A DNA stretch of 64,000 bases from Anagrus nilaparvatae (GCA_022575985.1 JAKSXM010000137.1:23268001-23332000); one strand, 5' to 3'. Positions 36,278 through 49,791 are shown, counted from the stretch's first letter. Program-made: numbers and translations. The notes: generated by a model not told the origin, from the letters alone.

Positions 36278-36503
36278 ATCTAGGCCCAGCCCTTCTCCGC
36301 TCCCAAAGAAAATTGGAGCTGTAAAGCGACGATTTTTATAAATTTAGGTCCGACTTGAATTGAAAATAATAATTTTGCATAAAATATAATAATTAAAATT
36401 AAAATAACTAGGTATTTAAAATATCTATTTTAACAACTATAAAAATTAACGTTTCATAGCTCCAATTATCTTTTGGAGTTGGGAAGGGTTGGACTCAATA
36501 CTA
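36278..36503. mobile_element. Short inverted-repeat element, about 225 bp
   Basis: Left arm CTAGGCCCAGCCCTTCTCCG then CCCAAAGAAAATTGGAGCT; right arm AGCTCCAATTATCTTTTGGAG then GGGAAGGGTTGGACTCAATA. The arms pair over ~45 bp around an AT-rich centre. It abuts the element at 36525. Confidence 0.6.
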
Positions 36504-36524
36504 GTAATTAGATTGGATAACTTT

Positions 36525-36913
36525 TAGTCCAGACGTGGTCCGTAAGCGACCCGTAAGGCCTGTGTACATGGTATGGATTCTAAAGGAAGAGACAATTGCA
36601 ATATAAGTTTTTGGGTGTTCTGATTACAAATTACTTGGCCCAATTTCCTAAAAATGGTCACGTTATCCGCTATTGACCAATATAATTTTCGTTCTATTGA
36701 TAGAAATTGTCAGCTTTTTCGCCATAGCCCATTTTAGGGCATTTTGACCATTTTTTTAATTTTCCAAGTACCTGTAGCTATAAAAAAGTTATCCCAACTA
36801 ATGGAAATGATATTCCGGGGCACGCAATCAGCACACAAAAAAACTTAAGTTGCAATGGTCTTTTCCTATAAAATCCAACATGCACAGAGCCCAAATGGTC
36901 CGCGTCTGGACTA
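36525..36913. mobile_element. MITE with TAGTCCAGACG ends, about 389 bp
   Basis: Left end TAGTCCAGACGTGGTCC and right end GGTCCGCGTCTGGACTA are inverted repeats. Pairing extends inward about 85 bp (for example AAGGAAGAGACAATTGCAAT against ATTGCAATGGTCTTTTCCT). The TA at each end could be a duplicated TA target, as made by Tc1/mariner-type elements. No coding capacity. Confidence 0.7.
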
Positions 36914-39900
36914 TTTATATACCGGTAACTCAGGAATTAGAAGGTTTTTTTAATTACACCTCCAGCAATTTTATGTCCATTGATCTAATAATCAACAAAC
37001 CTTCTAAGAAAAATGCAATTATTATTAAAAATATATAATTGAGTTATAAATTGTTACTATTATAAATAAAAATCAAAATTAGTATAGTCACCATCCTTAC
37101 ATAAATCAAATTTACAATTAAATGTGTTCTTATTTTATAGACATGCTAATAGAAAAAAAAAAATAAAATAAAAAAAATCTTATTTGATCAAACGAATAAA
37201 AGGTACATTTGATGTCAGAAATTTGACGAACAATCAAGTTTTATATTAAAAGATAGATAGAAAATATCTGCAGGTCATTCAATCGATTGGCAGATTTTTT
37301 TTTTGTACGTACATGAAATCAACTTTATTATTTTATCTTCTTTATATATGCAATATCATCTTTTATTTTAATACTATCGTCGCTTATAATATTGTAAGTA
37401 AGCACAATTTCCTTTCGTGAAAATATTATAATAATAGAACAATTAATTAAAATTCAATTTTTATAATTTCAATAATCAAATAATCGAAATAAAGAATAAA
37501 AAAAAAAAAGAAAACAAAACTAATAAAAAGAAAATAAGAGATAAAAATTGGCAAAAACGAGAGAAAATGAGGATAATAAAGAGTAAGGGGCAGGGAAGGG
37601 AGGGTATATATGGCTTAAAAAAATAAAGATATATAGAAAAAGTAGGAAGAGGATTGTAGAAAATGAGAAAAACGAGTATTGAAAAATTTTAGTCTTCTTC
37701 TTTTTTTGGTATAAAACAAAGTTTCGTCATTGCGAAATGACACGAGTGGTCTTTATAGCATTTGAGCTGCCGCCGGCTGTATTGACAAAATTGTCTCTAT
37801 TTCTTTTTCTATATATTGAAGAAAAAGTAAGAAAAATACTACACGTAGTATTCAATCGTTTTTCCTTATAACTTTTAATAATAACATTATATTAGTTTTC
37901 TTCAAAAAAATTATTATTATGATTTTTAGTAATTTTAAAATATTGACAAACTTATTTTTCTGGTTTATTTGTATTTTCTATAAAATAGTCAAAATGAATA
38001 GTTGGAGAAGTAAGAGAAGAAATATTCTTTGCTATCTGTAATATGGACAAGTAAATGTTCGACATTTATAACAAAAAGGAGAAAATTCCTTATTTTTTGG
38101 TATGTTTTCGAATGGTATAAAATTTGTAGTTAGGAAAATTGAAAAACCTTGTCTTTATATATATAAAAGAGAAAGAAGAAAAATATTTGTTACTAGAATC
38201 TATAGATTCTGTGGTTAATCAGTCCTTCTTCTCTATTCTATATAGCGTCAAATGTCACGCTTTTCATTATTCGTTCTTATATTTCCTTGTTCTTCTTTTC
38301 ATAGGAATTTTCACTGCACTAGAGAAGTGTCTTTTTATATTATAACTATAAAATATCTTCTGCTGGTGCTTCTCTTTTATATTATTTTATGTATGATGAC
38401 AAGTTATCTTCAATGAAAATATGAAAATTATAAAAATTTAATTAATTTTTTATTTTTTTTTTTTCTCTGATCTATTTTTATTTATAAAAATGACGTTGAT
38501 TGGTTGTTTTGCATTGTCATTATGGAATCTAAAAATATTTTATTTAAGAAGATGATTTAAAAAAAGAAGTAAAATGCATACGTCAGATTTTATGTCAAAA
38601 ATTGATTAATTTTGATGAATATAATAATAAATATCTTGATTAAAATTTTTTTTTTGTCTAATCAAAATTTTTTTGAATTATTCTCAAATATTATATTCTT
38701 CAAAGATCTTTCGAGTTATAATCGTTGATTGTTATGCTTGTGATTGATTTATTTTTAAATTCATATTATTTAATAGAAAATATTATAAAAAGTTATCATT
38801 TTTTTCTTTTCAGTTTCTCTTCTTATCGTTTATGTATATTAGACTGGGTTTTATTTTGTATAATATCTGTTTGCTGAAAATGTCCCGAAATTCGGCTAAT
38901 GAGAACTGATAATTAGTACGAAAAATTTGTTTACAAAAATAGAAAATTAAAAAACCAAATAATAGCACTGGCATAAGCAAAAAAAACTGTAATTCATTGA
39001 TATATTGCTTGTTTATGCTCATTATACCGAATAATTCGAATATGATGGGGTAGAAATTTCTCCATGCACCAGTCTGATCTTTTGATTACTAAGAATCTTT
39101 GTGTTTTTCTTGAGATTTATAACCAGTCAGTGTCAATAATATCAAATTTTTGCGAGTTTTTTATTTTAAAAATAAGAACCACTCTAATATGTATATTTTT
39201 TACAAAAATAAAACAGTGACAAACTTTAACATTCAATTAAAAAAAACTGAAGCATAAGAAAAGATTAAATACAATTCATCAAATAATTAAAAAAAAAAAA
39301 GAAGGAAATCAAGGTAAATAAATTCTCAATAAATTTCTCAATACACATCTCATCACTTTCCTACTGTTCATTTAATAAATATTAAAGAAAAGAAAATACC
39401 TTTTTTTTAATAATAATAATAATAATAATATAGTAAATTTCTGTGATGATAAAGCAAATAGATAATGTCCGAAGTTTAATTAAAACTGGACGGCTGAGCG
39501 ACGTCTTTGATTACCCGAGAATTTAATTAATCGCTCGATGGATTTTGTCCTGAATGATGTTATACGTTTGTAAAAGAAGAAAAACTCAGTCATATCTTTT
39601 TTATAAAAGTCGCCTTTGATTTTTTAATTTTTGATGAGTTATGCATGACTGTCTATACAGTTGATATTTAATTATTGTCCTTTTTTTTCTTTATTTATCT
39701 AATGAAATATTTATCTCATTTTTTTTTTAATTGTTGCATGCGCAATTTAAAACAATAAATTTAAATTTAAGTATTTGAATTTTTAATTTAAAATCAATTT
39801 ACTTGCTTACTGAAGATAAGAAAAAAAAATTAATTTTCTAACTTTGATTAAAAAAAAAATCTTATTACCAAAACGTCAATAAATTAAAATAAAAAAAATT

Positions 39901-42900
39901 TCAACTTGATTTATAAATAATTAATTTTCATTTTATGTAATTTCCTTTTAATAAATCAACAATTTAATTAAAGATCTTGAACTTTCATCAAATGACTTTT
40001 TAGAAATCATTTAAATATTCTGGCTTGAAAACTAATCACCTAAAATATAATTAAATTTTGTGTTTTATAGATATAAATGTAAGTACATAGTATAGTTTAA
40101 TGATGGACAACATCTTGACACGCAATAGCGCCTGAGAATTGAGATCCATGCAAACATTAGTGCTTAGAACGTTGTTTTAAATGATATATTCCTATCATAT
40201 ATTATTATTATGTTGCATAATTTATTGGATAGATTTGTATTTTTTTAGAATTTACTTATATTTTTAAAATTAGCAGTTCTTTAGATATTAAAAGTGCCCA
40301 AAATTTTCGCCTTACAACTTTTTTTTGTTGATTTTTCAGTCTCTATTTTCATTCTTAATCCAGATTTTGTTTTATTATACTTAAAAATAAAAAAAAAAAA
40401 TTAAATTAAAAATTTCTTTTATCCTTAACTCATAATAATTATTTTTTTATGTCGAAGCAGCAGCTGAGAAAAAAGCCCTAAAAAAAATCTATATCTTAAT
40501 TCGCGTGCAAGTTGCAATGAGTATAATATATGATATTAATTGTATACCTAAAATTACATAATACAAATTGCATATATTCTTACAAACATAAATTTAAAAG
40601 TCATAAAGACAGAGAGATCTCCATATATACCAAAAAAAAAATATGTATAAGGAGAAAAAAAAATTTATTTGTTCTTGAAATGCAGTTTCTTATAAAAAAG
40701 TAAGCCACACAAGGAGAAATTCGCCTTAGCAATATCCTCATCATCATGTGGCTCGTCACGCTGGCTCTAAATGATCTCTTTTAATATTATATATTTTGCT
40801 ACAATTTTTTTGCACCCTTTAATATATTCATGACCGTGACCCATGGATTTATGTGTACAGTTTTATAGTTTGTATAAATATAATGCTTGCACATGAATAT
40901 TTTATTATATTGTGTTATACCTAAAGTAAAAAAATACTAATTAATTTACTTAATTTTTAAATGAATTAATTATTTAAAGTGATTTTTAAGTATTTGTTAT
41001 TTTGTTAAATAAATAAATTTTTAATAAAACTATGTTTGATGTTTGTTTGTTTGATAAACATAATTTATATTTCTAATAATTTATTTAATCACAATTAGGT
41101 ATGCATTTTTTTTCTCGCAAATGAAATGCACTCTGAAACCTATATAAATAGTCAACTTGAGCTATCGATTTTAACTTATATATTTGTTTTCTGAAATATC
41201 AAATTTATTTGGTTGAATATTCTGCTCAAGCTTTCTAAATCAAGCTAAATGCTTTTGTTAGCGAAAAATTTAGTATTTACTTTTTTGACTGTTCTGAGAG
41301 TTTTTATTGATACATTTGTTATTTAAAACGTTGTGTATACTCCAATACAATTAAGTATATTGAATGTTGTCTTGCCAGCCTTGGTTGGGCGATGCAAAAA
41401 TTAATATGCTTTTACCTAAAGTAAATGATTTTTTATTATTCGTACTATAGGATCTACAAAATCATTACTGAATCACCTTCGAATATGCGATGAATATTTG
41501 GTTTTAAAATGTCATCATAAATAGTGTTGGGGGAAGACGTCTCGTCATAAATTCGTCATTTAAATAATACTCTTATCTTTGAATGCTATATTTGGTGGTT
41601 AAAGTTAACTCATTTGTGCTTAGAGTTTTAGTATATAATACGTTTTTAAACCTGTGTTATTTTTTTTTAAAGGATTTTTTTACTCCACAAGTAATTATTG
41701 AATAAAGATAATTTTAATACATTTCATTAAACGCTGTTAAAATATTCAGACGATCATTGTTTTTGATTTTAATGAAAAACTACATGTTTCAAAAGACGAA
41801 TGCTTAATTTTTTCCCTTGATTAACAATAACAATAAGAATAAAATTGAAACTAAGTTATACAAAAATAAACGAAATCTAGTTATTTATGGTGACAAAAAT
41901 TTCTCACAAATATCATATGCAATAATTCTCAAGCATATACACAAAAATATATGACCAATAAATGTCAAATATATGGCAAGGAGTGATGATTTAATGAAAT
42001 AATCAGCATATAAATTATAGCCTTATATCTAAAATAATTCTTTTATTAAAACTACTTAGAAATTTAAATAAAATTTAAAAAATAAAAAATTCAAAAATAT
42101 ACCTATCGAGAAAATATGTAATATAGACTCTATTTCATTATACGTACCCAAATGTCAGTAGTAAATTATCGTTTATAGGTAGTAGAGGTATATGATATAG
42201 AAAATTTTCTCTCTGTCTCTTTTAACCCTTTGATTCTGTATATTAAACAGCATATATATGAAAGATATGCGAAAAGCAAGTTAGATCACAATAATATAAG
42301 AAGAACCTTTGTATTATATTTCTATCCAACTCACTCCCTCTCATTGAGTCAGCTATAAATACTATACAGTACACCCTAGAGAGGCCCTATACATATATAT
42401 ATATGTGTGCCTTCACGTACATCATTATGATTGATCGCTTCACCTTACTTTGTAATTAAAACTAGTTGGCATTGTATATACAGCCAGTTTTCCCTTACAT
42501 TGTCTATAAGTTTAAGGAATGACCTATACCCATACGGAATTAATGAATTATTATTTTATTATCCAAAGTAAAAATAAAATAAAATTATATGTCACATAAA
42601 TTTTAATAAACAATCAATCAAAAATTTTTTTTCTTCCTAAAAATATATATATGTGTATTAGAGTCGTTTATATGTAAATGTAAAGTATATATAAAGTATA
42701 TTGTCGTCGTCTACTACTAACGGGTCGTCGTTTCTCGGTTTCCCGTAGCCATGTGTCATAGTTATCTATGCTTTTTGCATTGAGACTGATTTAAAGCCGT
42801 CTAAGGACCCTGGGTCTTCCAAAACGAAAATTAAATAATTGCTAATTTATGGCATGAATCCATTGTATAGAAAATATTATATTATATATATTTTCTCTCT

Positions 42901-43969
42901 TTTCGTCTTTAAATTCTTTGTTATTGTACGCTTCTTTTATGTATATAAACAACAAATATACATTTAAATTATTATTATACGCACCTTGTGTATCTACAAT
43001 TTATAAATTTCCGTAGGGATAAATTGTCTTTATAAATTTATATATTTATAGATATAATAAGAATTAAGTAGGTATAAGCCTATGTCATAAAATTTTTTTA
43101 AGGATTTAATGACGTATATTGGAGAGGCTGGGGTTAATTGGCGAAAACGTGATGATTTTTGTTTTTAATATTTTTGGGGTCCCAAAAATCTAAAATCTGG
43201 TTTTTGAGCTTTGCAAGCTTTCTGAAATTTAGGTTTTTTTAAGCTATGGATAGGTACCTATTTTTTTCAACAATTTTTTATCAAAAGATTTGATATGAGA
43301 GTCTTTTTTTTATATGAAGCTTGAAGCCTTCTTCGGGGCTATGCAGCTACGTTTGATTTATTTTATTTTAACATCTTCAAGCAACTATCTTTTTAGTTTC
43401 ATATCACATATTAAATTTCATATTATTAAAAATTTAGGAACATTATTCAGATTAAAAAGTGTAAAACGTACAGCATAAAAAATTTCTGACAAAAGCTATC
43501 TGCTCTCATAATGAGCTTGCGGGACTTTGCAAGCTCTACATGATATCACAACTTTTATGGTCCAAATTCCAGATTTTTTGGATTTGAGAAAATGATAAAT
43601 TTTAAATCATCAATAATAACTGAATTTAACTTTATACAATTCTTCCAAAAACCACTAAAAATAAATTTAGAATTTCATTTAAAATAATCTCATAAAAATA
43701 ATTACTAGCATAAAAAAAAAATTTTAATTTGTGACGCAAATTATTACAAACAATAAATTTCACAGTAATTTCATACGTATAATTTTAATGTCTATAGCAC
43801 AGATGTGCATAAAAATTATCTAAATTTCAAGGCCATATAGGAATAAAAATAAATAAATCTAATAAATTATCAATATCAAAAAAAAATTTTTTTTAATCAA
43901 ATCTTTTTACACGATATAAAAAGTGACATTAATTTTTTTTTTTTTTTAGAAATCGCATTAAAAACGATT

Positions 43970-44110
43970 TGAATCCCATATGTATATTATACTCTCTGGT
44001 ATATATGCATTTCGTTGCGGTATGCAAATTAACGGCGACGCGCTTTGATTTGGCAATAAATAGGGGTGACCGTTGTCACATAACCATCGGTGTCCCATCA
44101 CTCACCTACA
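43970..44110. promoter_or_regulatory. Candidate regulatory island with a perfect POU octamer
   Basis: A patch of balanced composition in AT-rich DNA that contains ATGCAAATTAA, a consensus POU/octamer site, and the inverted pair GGTGACCGTTGTCACA. A 60-aa ORF crosses it, but nothing else suggests it codes for protein. Confidence 0.25.
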
Positions 44111-45009
44111 GTTTCTTCTTTTTTTTAATACTGTTTTTATTTTCTGCATAAAATGAGTTGAATCCCTGGGAAAAGCCTACAATTTATATAACAAAATAAA
44201 TAAAAATAAAAGGTCTTTTAACAATTTTGAAGTATTTATGGGTCCGGTTCGAGATATATGAGACTAACATTTGTGATATTAACGTCTTTTCTAAATCTTC
44301 TTCTTAAATATATTCATTTTATATTTAGTTATATGCATGTTCTTTAAATATATTATTTAAGTAAATGTTAAATAAGTGTTGATTAATGTCTATGATTATT
44401 TTGGATACCGGTTTATTTATTTGATAAAGTCGTCTATCATCTCTAATCTATTATTTAAATTTATAAAAAATCGATATCTTTTTATTTTATGCAACGTTTC
44501 TCATTAAATCATTTTTTTAGGTGACCAACGTCCAATTGTGCAATGATTATCTATAAATTTATGATACTTTTTTTTTTATAATATGTGATTCAGTTATAAA
44601 AATTCGGATTAAAATGAATAAAAGAAATAATAATAATAAAAAGAAAGAGAAAAAAGTAAAATTTATTACTTAAAAAGAAAAAAGGGGGCTATGAATATAA
44701 ATCTTTAGTATTATAATGGGATCTGTCTATTATTAAAAGAATGAGTGATTTAGACGAGGGGTGGAGCTAGAAACTCTTACTTTTAGCTTTATTTTATTTT
44801 TTTTTTTGCAATATAAGTGGGTGGGGTGATAAAAAGTTACAATAAATTTTAAAAAATTTTTGATCAGTAAATAATTAAATCTATATTTTCGACATTTATT
44901 ATGCAGAAGAATATTACTGTTAGTTTTCATCAGATTCGTAAACAGTACAGTTCAAACTTTTATTATTTAAAAATGGAAGAATAAGTTTTGTTAATTTCAA
45001 TTTTTAAAT

Positions 45010-45204
45010 TTATTCTAATTTATTCTTTTTTGTCATGATTTTTTTAAAAATTCGTAAAATAGTATTTAGAAAATTTAAATCGAGAGCTGGTGATTTAAAA
45101 GCATTTAGTCCATTTCTAATAACATATTCAATCCAAGAATATTCTGTATCTTCTGGACTCATTGGTCTATCTCGAAATGTCTTAGAATAATATTTTACAT
45201 TTTT
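45010..45204 (-). pseudogene. UGT C-terminal exon relic
   Basis: Homologous to the last exon of the five UGT genes upstream: it keeps YYSKTFRDRP, WIEYVIRNG and KSPALDL, and a KxKxx-type tail (KKNKLE). It lacks the WWEL motif and most of the transmembrane helix that should follow KSPALDL, so it has an internal deletion of about 20 codons. No other UGT exons precede it. Upstream it is joined in frame, without an intact splice site, to the tandem repeat at 45205-46175. It is non-functional as a UGT; whether the 82-aa fused ORF is expressed is unknown. Confidence 0.85.
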
Positions 45205-46175
45205 CTTATTAAATTCATTTATGTCAGGTTTTTTTAGCCCTCTGACCTGGTAAACCATTGATTTAAGTTTTTCACTTTCAAAGCTTTTTCACTTCCAAAA
45301 CAGAAAAAATTTAAATTTTCAAGGAAATCCAGTTTGACCTTTTCATCAGCACTTTTTTTATTAGAAAACTTGGTTTATAAGGAATTTTGGCCAATTCAAA
45401 TGGTTTTATGCGAATAAAGTCAAAATTTCTAAAAATGAAAAAATTTGAAAACTCACTTAAATCCATTTATATCAGGTTTTTTGGGCTCTCTGACCCGGTA
45501 AACCATATTGATTTAAGTTTTTCATTATTTTAGACCTTTTCAAGTACCAAAAGACGAAAAATTTGAAAAAAAATAAAATTGGTCATTTTTGCATATATAC
45601 CCCTTTCGATTTTTGGAAAAATAAAAATTGTCAAGAAATTCCACTTACTCCATTTCATCAGCACTTTTTTTAATAGAAAACTTGATTTATAAGGAATTTT
45701 AAACAACTCAAATGGTTTTATGCAGATAAAGACAAAATTTCTAAAAATGAAAAAAATTTTAAACTCACTTAAATCCATTTATATCAGGTTTTTTGGGCTC
45801 TCTGACCAAATAAACAATATTGATTTAAGTTTTTAGCTATTCTAAATCTTTTTCAGTGCCAAAACACAAAAAATTTGAAAAAAAAAAAATCGAATATTTT
45901 TCCATACACCCCTTTCGATTTTGGCCAAAATAAAAATTCTCAAAAAAATCCACTTACCCCATTTCATCAGCACTTTTTTTGTTAGAAAACTTGGTTTCTA
46001 AGGAATTTTGGCCAATTCAAATGGTTTTATGTGAATAAATCCAAATTTTCTTAAAATGCAATAATTTTAAAATTCACTTCAATCCATTAATATCAGGTTT
46101 TTTTAGCTTCCTGAACCAGTGAACCATATTGATTCAAATTTTTCACGGTTTCAAGTCTTATTCCAGTTTGGTTTG
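45205..46175. repeat. Tandem repeat, unit about 311 bp, three to four copies
   Basis: Copies of one unit recur with landmark phrases 'CATTTATATCAGGTTTTTT' near 45472, 45775 and (varied) 46087, plus a partial copy at 45214. Other shared phrases are 'CATTTCATCAGCACTTTTTTT' and 'GGCCAATTCAAATGGTTTTATG'. The spacing between landmarks is about 308-313 bp for the full copies. On the - strand each unit has a short ORF start (ATGGTTTACC) and a consensus donor (GTGAGTTTT). Confidence 0.85.
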
Positions 46176-46537
46176 AATTGAGAACTCATATGAATCACTG
46201 AATCTTAAAATTATTGAAAAAAAAATAAATAGTTGAAAACATTATTTTATGTTTCATTTTTATTAAATATATGTTTTTCTCATTTTTTAAGAAGTAGAAT
46301 CAAAAAATGCAAATTAAAGACTAATATTTTTTTATGATTACACAATTTACATTATCTTTTTACGTGAATTTTAATTTAATAAAAAAAAAATTCCGATAAA
46401 AATAATTTCAATTGAATGTTTCCTTTTATTAACGAAATCAAGACAATTTGTTTTAAATTATTCCCTATTAGAAATTAAATTCATCTTACAACCAAAACAT
46501 TGTGGTCAAAATTTTTACCAGGGTTATTTTCTTTTTC
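46176..46537. other. Spacer downstream of UGT gene A
   Basis: AT-rich sequence holding the presumed 3'UTR of the gene at 46538-49250. On the - strand there is an AATAAA near 46425-46430. Nothing else seen. Confidence 0.5.
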
Positions 46538-49250
46538 TTATTCTAATTTTGATTTTTTAACCAAGGAATAAATAAATCTATTAAAAATAAATATTATAAT
46601 ATTATAAAGTAAAACCAGCAGTAAAATTAAGAAAAAGAATAAAAATCCATAAACATCCAACATTGCAAGCTCCCACCATTTCAAATCAAGTGCTGGCGAT
46701 TTAAGAGCGTTTGGTCCATTTCTAATAATATATTCTATCCAATAAATTGCTGTATCTTTTGGAGCCAATGGTCTATCTCGGAATATTTTCGAGTAATATT
46801 TTGCATTTTCCCTAAAATTAAATTTTGGCTAAAATTTGCCAATAAAAATTTAAAATTAAAACAAAATAGTATTACTTGTAAATTGGATTATTTAATACAT
46901 CATAAATGGCTTCATCTAATGATTCACTAGTCAGATTAAATCTATCAATTTTTTTAGCAATATTCTTGGCTTCTAAATTAGCAACGTTTAGAGGCTGATC
47001 AGCAAAAAAAGGCACGGCAATCATTGGAACCCCATGATACAAAGCTTCATAAATACTCAGCAGACCTCCATGAGTTATAAACAGTTTTGTATTTTTGTGA
47101 CCTTCAAAATTTTTGTTGTTAATTATTCAAGCACATTTAAATGAATCTGCTAATTTTACTTAATATAGCAAGTTGAGGCAACCATGATAATGTTTTTACG
47201 TTTTTTGGTAAACCTGTTGGTAAAATTTCCTTATCCACAATTTTCATTATGATACGGGTTGGTGCCAGTTTCGAAAAGGTTTTGTATAAATCTATAAGAG
47301 CGTGTTTTGGCATTGTTTCAATATTTAATGCAGAACCAAAAGTGAAACATATTACGCCATGTAAACTTTCATCCATCCATTTTTGCAAATCCTACAAATT
47401 TTTAAAATGCTTTAAAGTTCAATTTTTTTTTATTTTAGTGATTGAAATAATTACAGTTTCTTTAAAGACTTTTTTTTTGCCAATTTTGTATATTTATATT
47501 TACACCTCGCCCGTTTTAGGTGCTATTGCAACATTTCATCTTTAAGTTCATCAAGTTTCAGGGAATGCTTTTTTAGGGTTATTTTTGAATCAACATTTAA
47601 TAGGATTTTTTTATATTTTTAAGGATAATTTTAACATCGCAGTTTGGCTTATTCTTTTTTTTACCCACCCATTAAAAAATTGTTTTTAAGCTACCTCTTT
47701 TTATAAAATTTTTTTCCGAACAACAAATATTTTTTGACTATTTTACAGTATTACCCACATTTTTAGCTACTGGTTCCTTATTCCTTTTTTGGTTGTCTTT
47801 ATTTTCACATTACTATTAAGTTATGTAAACAAATTCATTTCAAGCATAACAGATTTCCTACACTGTAAAAAGTACCTTCCTTAGATTAACAAAAAAATAG
47901 AATGTTTTCGAAAAATTAGTAAATTTTCAAAAAAATAGTAAATTTTCAAAAAAATAGTAAATTTTCAAAAAAATTTGTAAATATTCGATAAAAATCGTCA
48001 ATTTACTAAATTTAGTATATTATCGAAAAATTCGAGAATTCTCGATTTTTTTTTGTGATTTTACGAAAAAAGTTGTAAATTCACAAATATTTTTCGGAAA
48101 TTTACAACTATTTTTAGTAAATTTTTGAAAAAAAATTTTAATTTATCAATTTTTTTTGCGAATTCACAAAAAAATATCGAGAATACTCCAATTTTTTGTT
48201 AAAATACTAAATTTAGTAAATTTATGATTTTTTTTGAATATTTATAAATTTTTTCAAAAATTTACTAATTTTTCGAAAATGTTCTAATTTTTTTGTTAAT
48301 ATAAGGAAGTTACCTTTTACAGTGTATAATTATTAAATATATTTACCTTTGACATCTGAGATTCATCTTCATCGATGTGGATTCCAGAAATTTGAACTAA
48401 TCCTGGCGTTAAAGGCCTTATGCCATGTACAATGGCATCAGAATTAATTAACGTCAAAGCAACATTTTTTTCTACTGATTCAATGTCAGGAATATCAGAG
48501 CTTAAATATTTTTTCATTGCAATTGTTTGATTAAATTCTGTTAAAAATTTAAATTTTTGCCTATTATATAAAATATGTAAAAAATTTTTCATACGTTCCC
48601 AAAAACTAAAATATCCAATTTTTTCGTTATAAAAATTGGGAACAAAAGCTGGATTGTCAGAATTTCCAACAATGTTATCAAACCACGGTAAATCAAAAGT
48701 ACTTGCGACACCAATTACAGGAACTTTTAATAAGTGTCCAAAACCAAGATAACATTTAGCACCAGCTATCTAACAATTAAACAAGCAAAATAATAAAAAT
48801 TATTCAAAAAATACAAAATGAAATAAAAAAATTATTTACTTCAGTTATCAGTAAATCATATGGTGGATTATTCTTTAAATTTTTTATAAAATTTTGCATT
48901 TTATCTAATCGCATTAATTCACATAAATCATTTCCTATTGCAGTAGCTAAGTAATGAACGCTATCCAATTTTTTACCTCTCATATATTCAGTTGTTCTTT
49001 CACTAATATCTTGTTCATTACCACTTAAATTAAAAACAACTTTATAATTTGAAGGTAAATTTTCTAAAGGATGAAAGGTTATTACATCAACTTCATGTCC
49101 TTGTTTAATTAAATTTTTTATTAATGCATTAAATATTATATTATGACTTTTGAGTTGGCATGGAAAAATTGATAAAATTCTGTATGAGTCACTTAAACTT
49201 AAATATAATAAAATAAGGTAAAAAATTGAAAGTTTTATTTTATTACTCAT
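46538..49250 (-). CDS. UDP-glycosyltransferase, array gene A, 5 exons, 521 aa
   Basis: A membrane-bound UGT that transfers sugar from UDP-sugar to small lipophilic acceptors, facing the ER lumen. Exons on the - strand: 49250-48840, 48769-48347, 47391-47160, 47101-46876, 46811-46538, all with GT/AG signals and continuous frame. Seen: signal peptide (residues 1-22), the conserved catalytic-type His at 36 (KSH), the UGT signature near residues 355-400 (LFITHGGLLSIYEALYHGVP then FFADQPLNV), a C-terminal membrane helix after WWEL, and a cytoplasmic tail ending KSKLE, a KxKxx ER-retrieval motif. It is the most divergent gene in the array (IAGAKCYLGFGH where others have AFGA). Its second intron contains a CACTGT MITE. 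Substrate unknown. Confidence 0.92.
47861..48324. mobile_element. MITE, CACTGT-ended foldback family, copy 2
   Basis: Ends CACTGTAAAAAGTACCTTCC and the reverse complement GGAAGTTACCTTTTACAGTG; the inside folds back as in copy 1 (18227-18613). It includes three tandem copies of AATAGTAAATTTTCAAAA-like sequence near 47915-47975. TA lies at both edges and may be the target duplication. It sits in intron 2 of UGT gene A, with its right end 22 bp from the splice donor. Confidence 0.85.
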
Positions 49251-49791
49251 TTTTAATTTAAAAAATTTTCATACAATTAAAGAGAAAATCACAAATTTTT
49301 TTATCAAGACTACAATGTACAAGAATTATGAAAACTTAAATGATAAAATTATTGATAAGAATAATGTCTAGCTTAAAATAATGATAAGAATAGGTTTACT
49401 TTTGGCTTATCAGTTAAGTCTTTAAACTCTGTCTTGTCGTAAATTGATAATACAGAGTTCATTAATTTGTACTCTGATTTCAAATAATAATTAAAACAGG
49501 TACTTGATTTTTAAAATGCACTGAATATAAATATCTACTTTACACAATCTTTTGTTTAAATTTAGTTAAATATTTTTGAACATACTATTTTTTGGTAACC
49601 AAAATAAAGATTTGTATTCCAACAGAGTTGAATATTTAAATTTTTTTTTGTAAATCTAACCTAGGGACCTAAAACGAAGTTTTTTGGTGGAAAATATAAA
49701 AATTCAAAATCTCAGCACTTTATAAAGAAATAACTATTTTCGACTACTTTAAATTGGGTCTAGAAACTTTAGTTTTAAGTACACTAAAATC
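49251..49791. promoter_or_regulatory. UGT A promoter region and UGT B downstream spacer, with clustered GATA motifs
   Basis: Within 75 bp (about 95-165 bp upstream of the UGT A start) there are GATA sites at 49341-49346, 49352-49359, 49382-49388 and 49406-49412 (the last as CTTATCA). GATA factors drive gut and fat-body expression in insects, which would suit a UGT, but such motifs are common by chance in AT-rich DNA. Confidence 0.35.

Larger units (their letters stand above)
34531..45009. other. Gene-poor region between the secreted-protein gene and the UGT array
   Basis: No gene recognised in about 10.5 kb. Two adjacent inverted-repeat elements lie at 36278-36913. Several islands with balanced composition interrupt the AT-rich DNA: 36060-36160, 37750-37800, 39480-39560, 40690-40860, 42410-42480, 42700-42840 and 43970-44110. 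The last contains a perfect octamer ATGCAAAT. These could be regulatory but nothing proves it. The ORFs present are low-complexity or lack splice and composition support. Confidence 0.5.

Noticed and set aside
43125..43590. Partial inverted similarity (CCAAAAATCTAAAATCTGG against CCAGATTTTTTGG, and two TTTGCAAGCT phrases).
   Set aside because: Pairing is patchy, and the TTTGCAAGCT phrases are direct rather than inverted; not convincing as an element.
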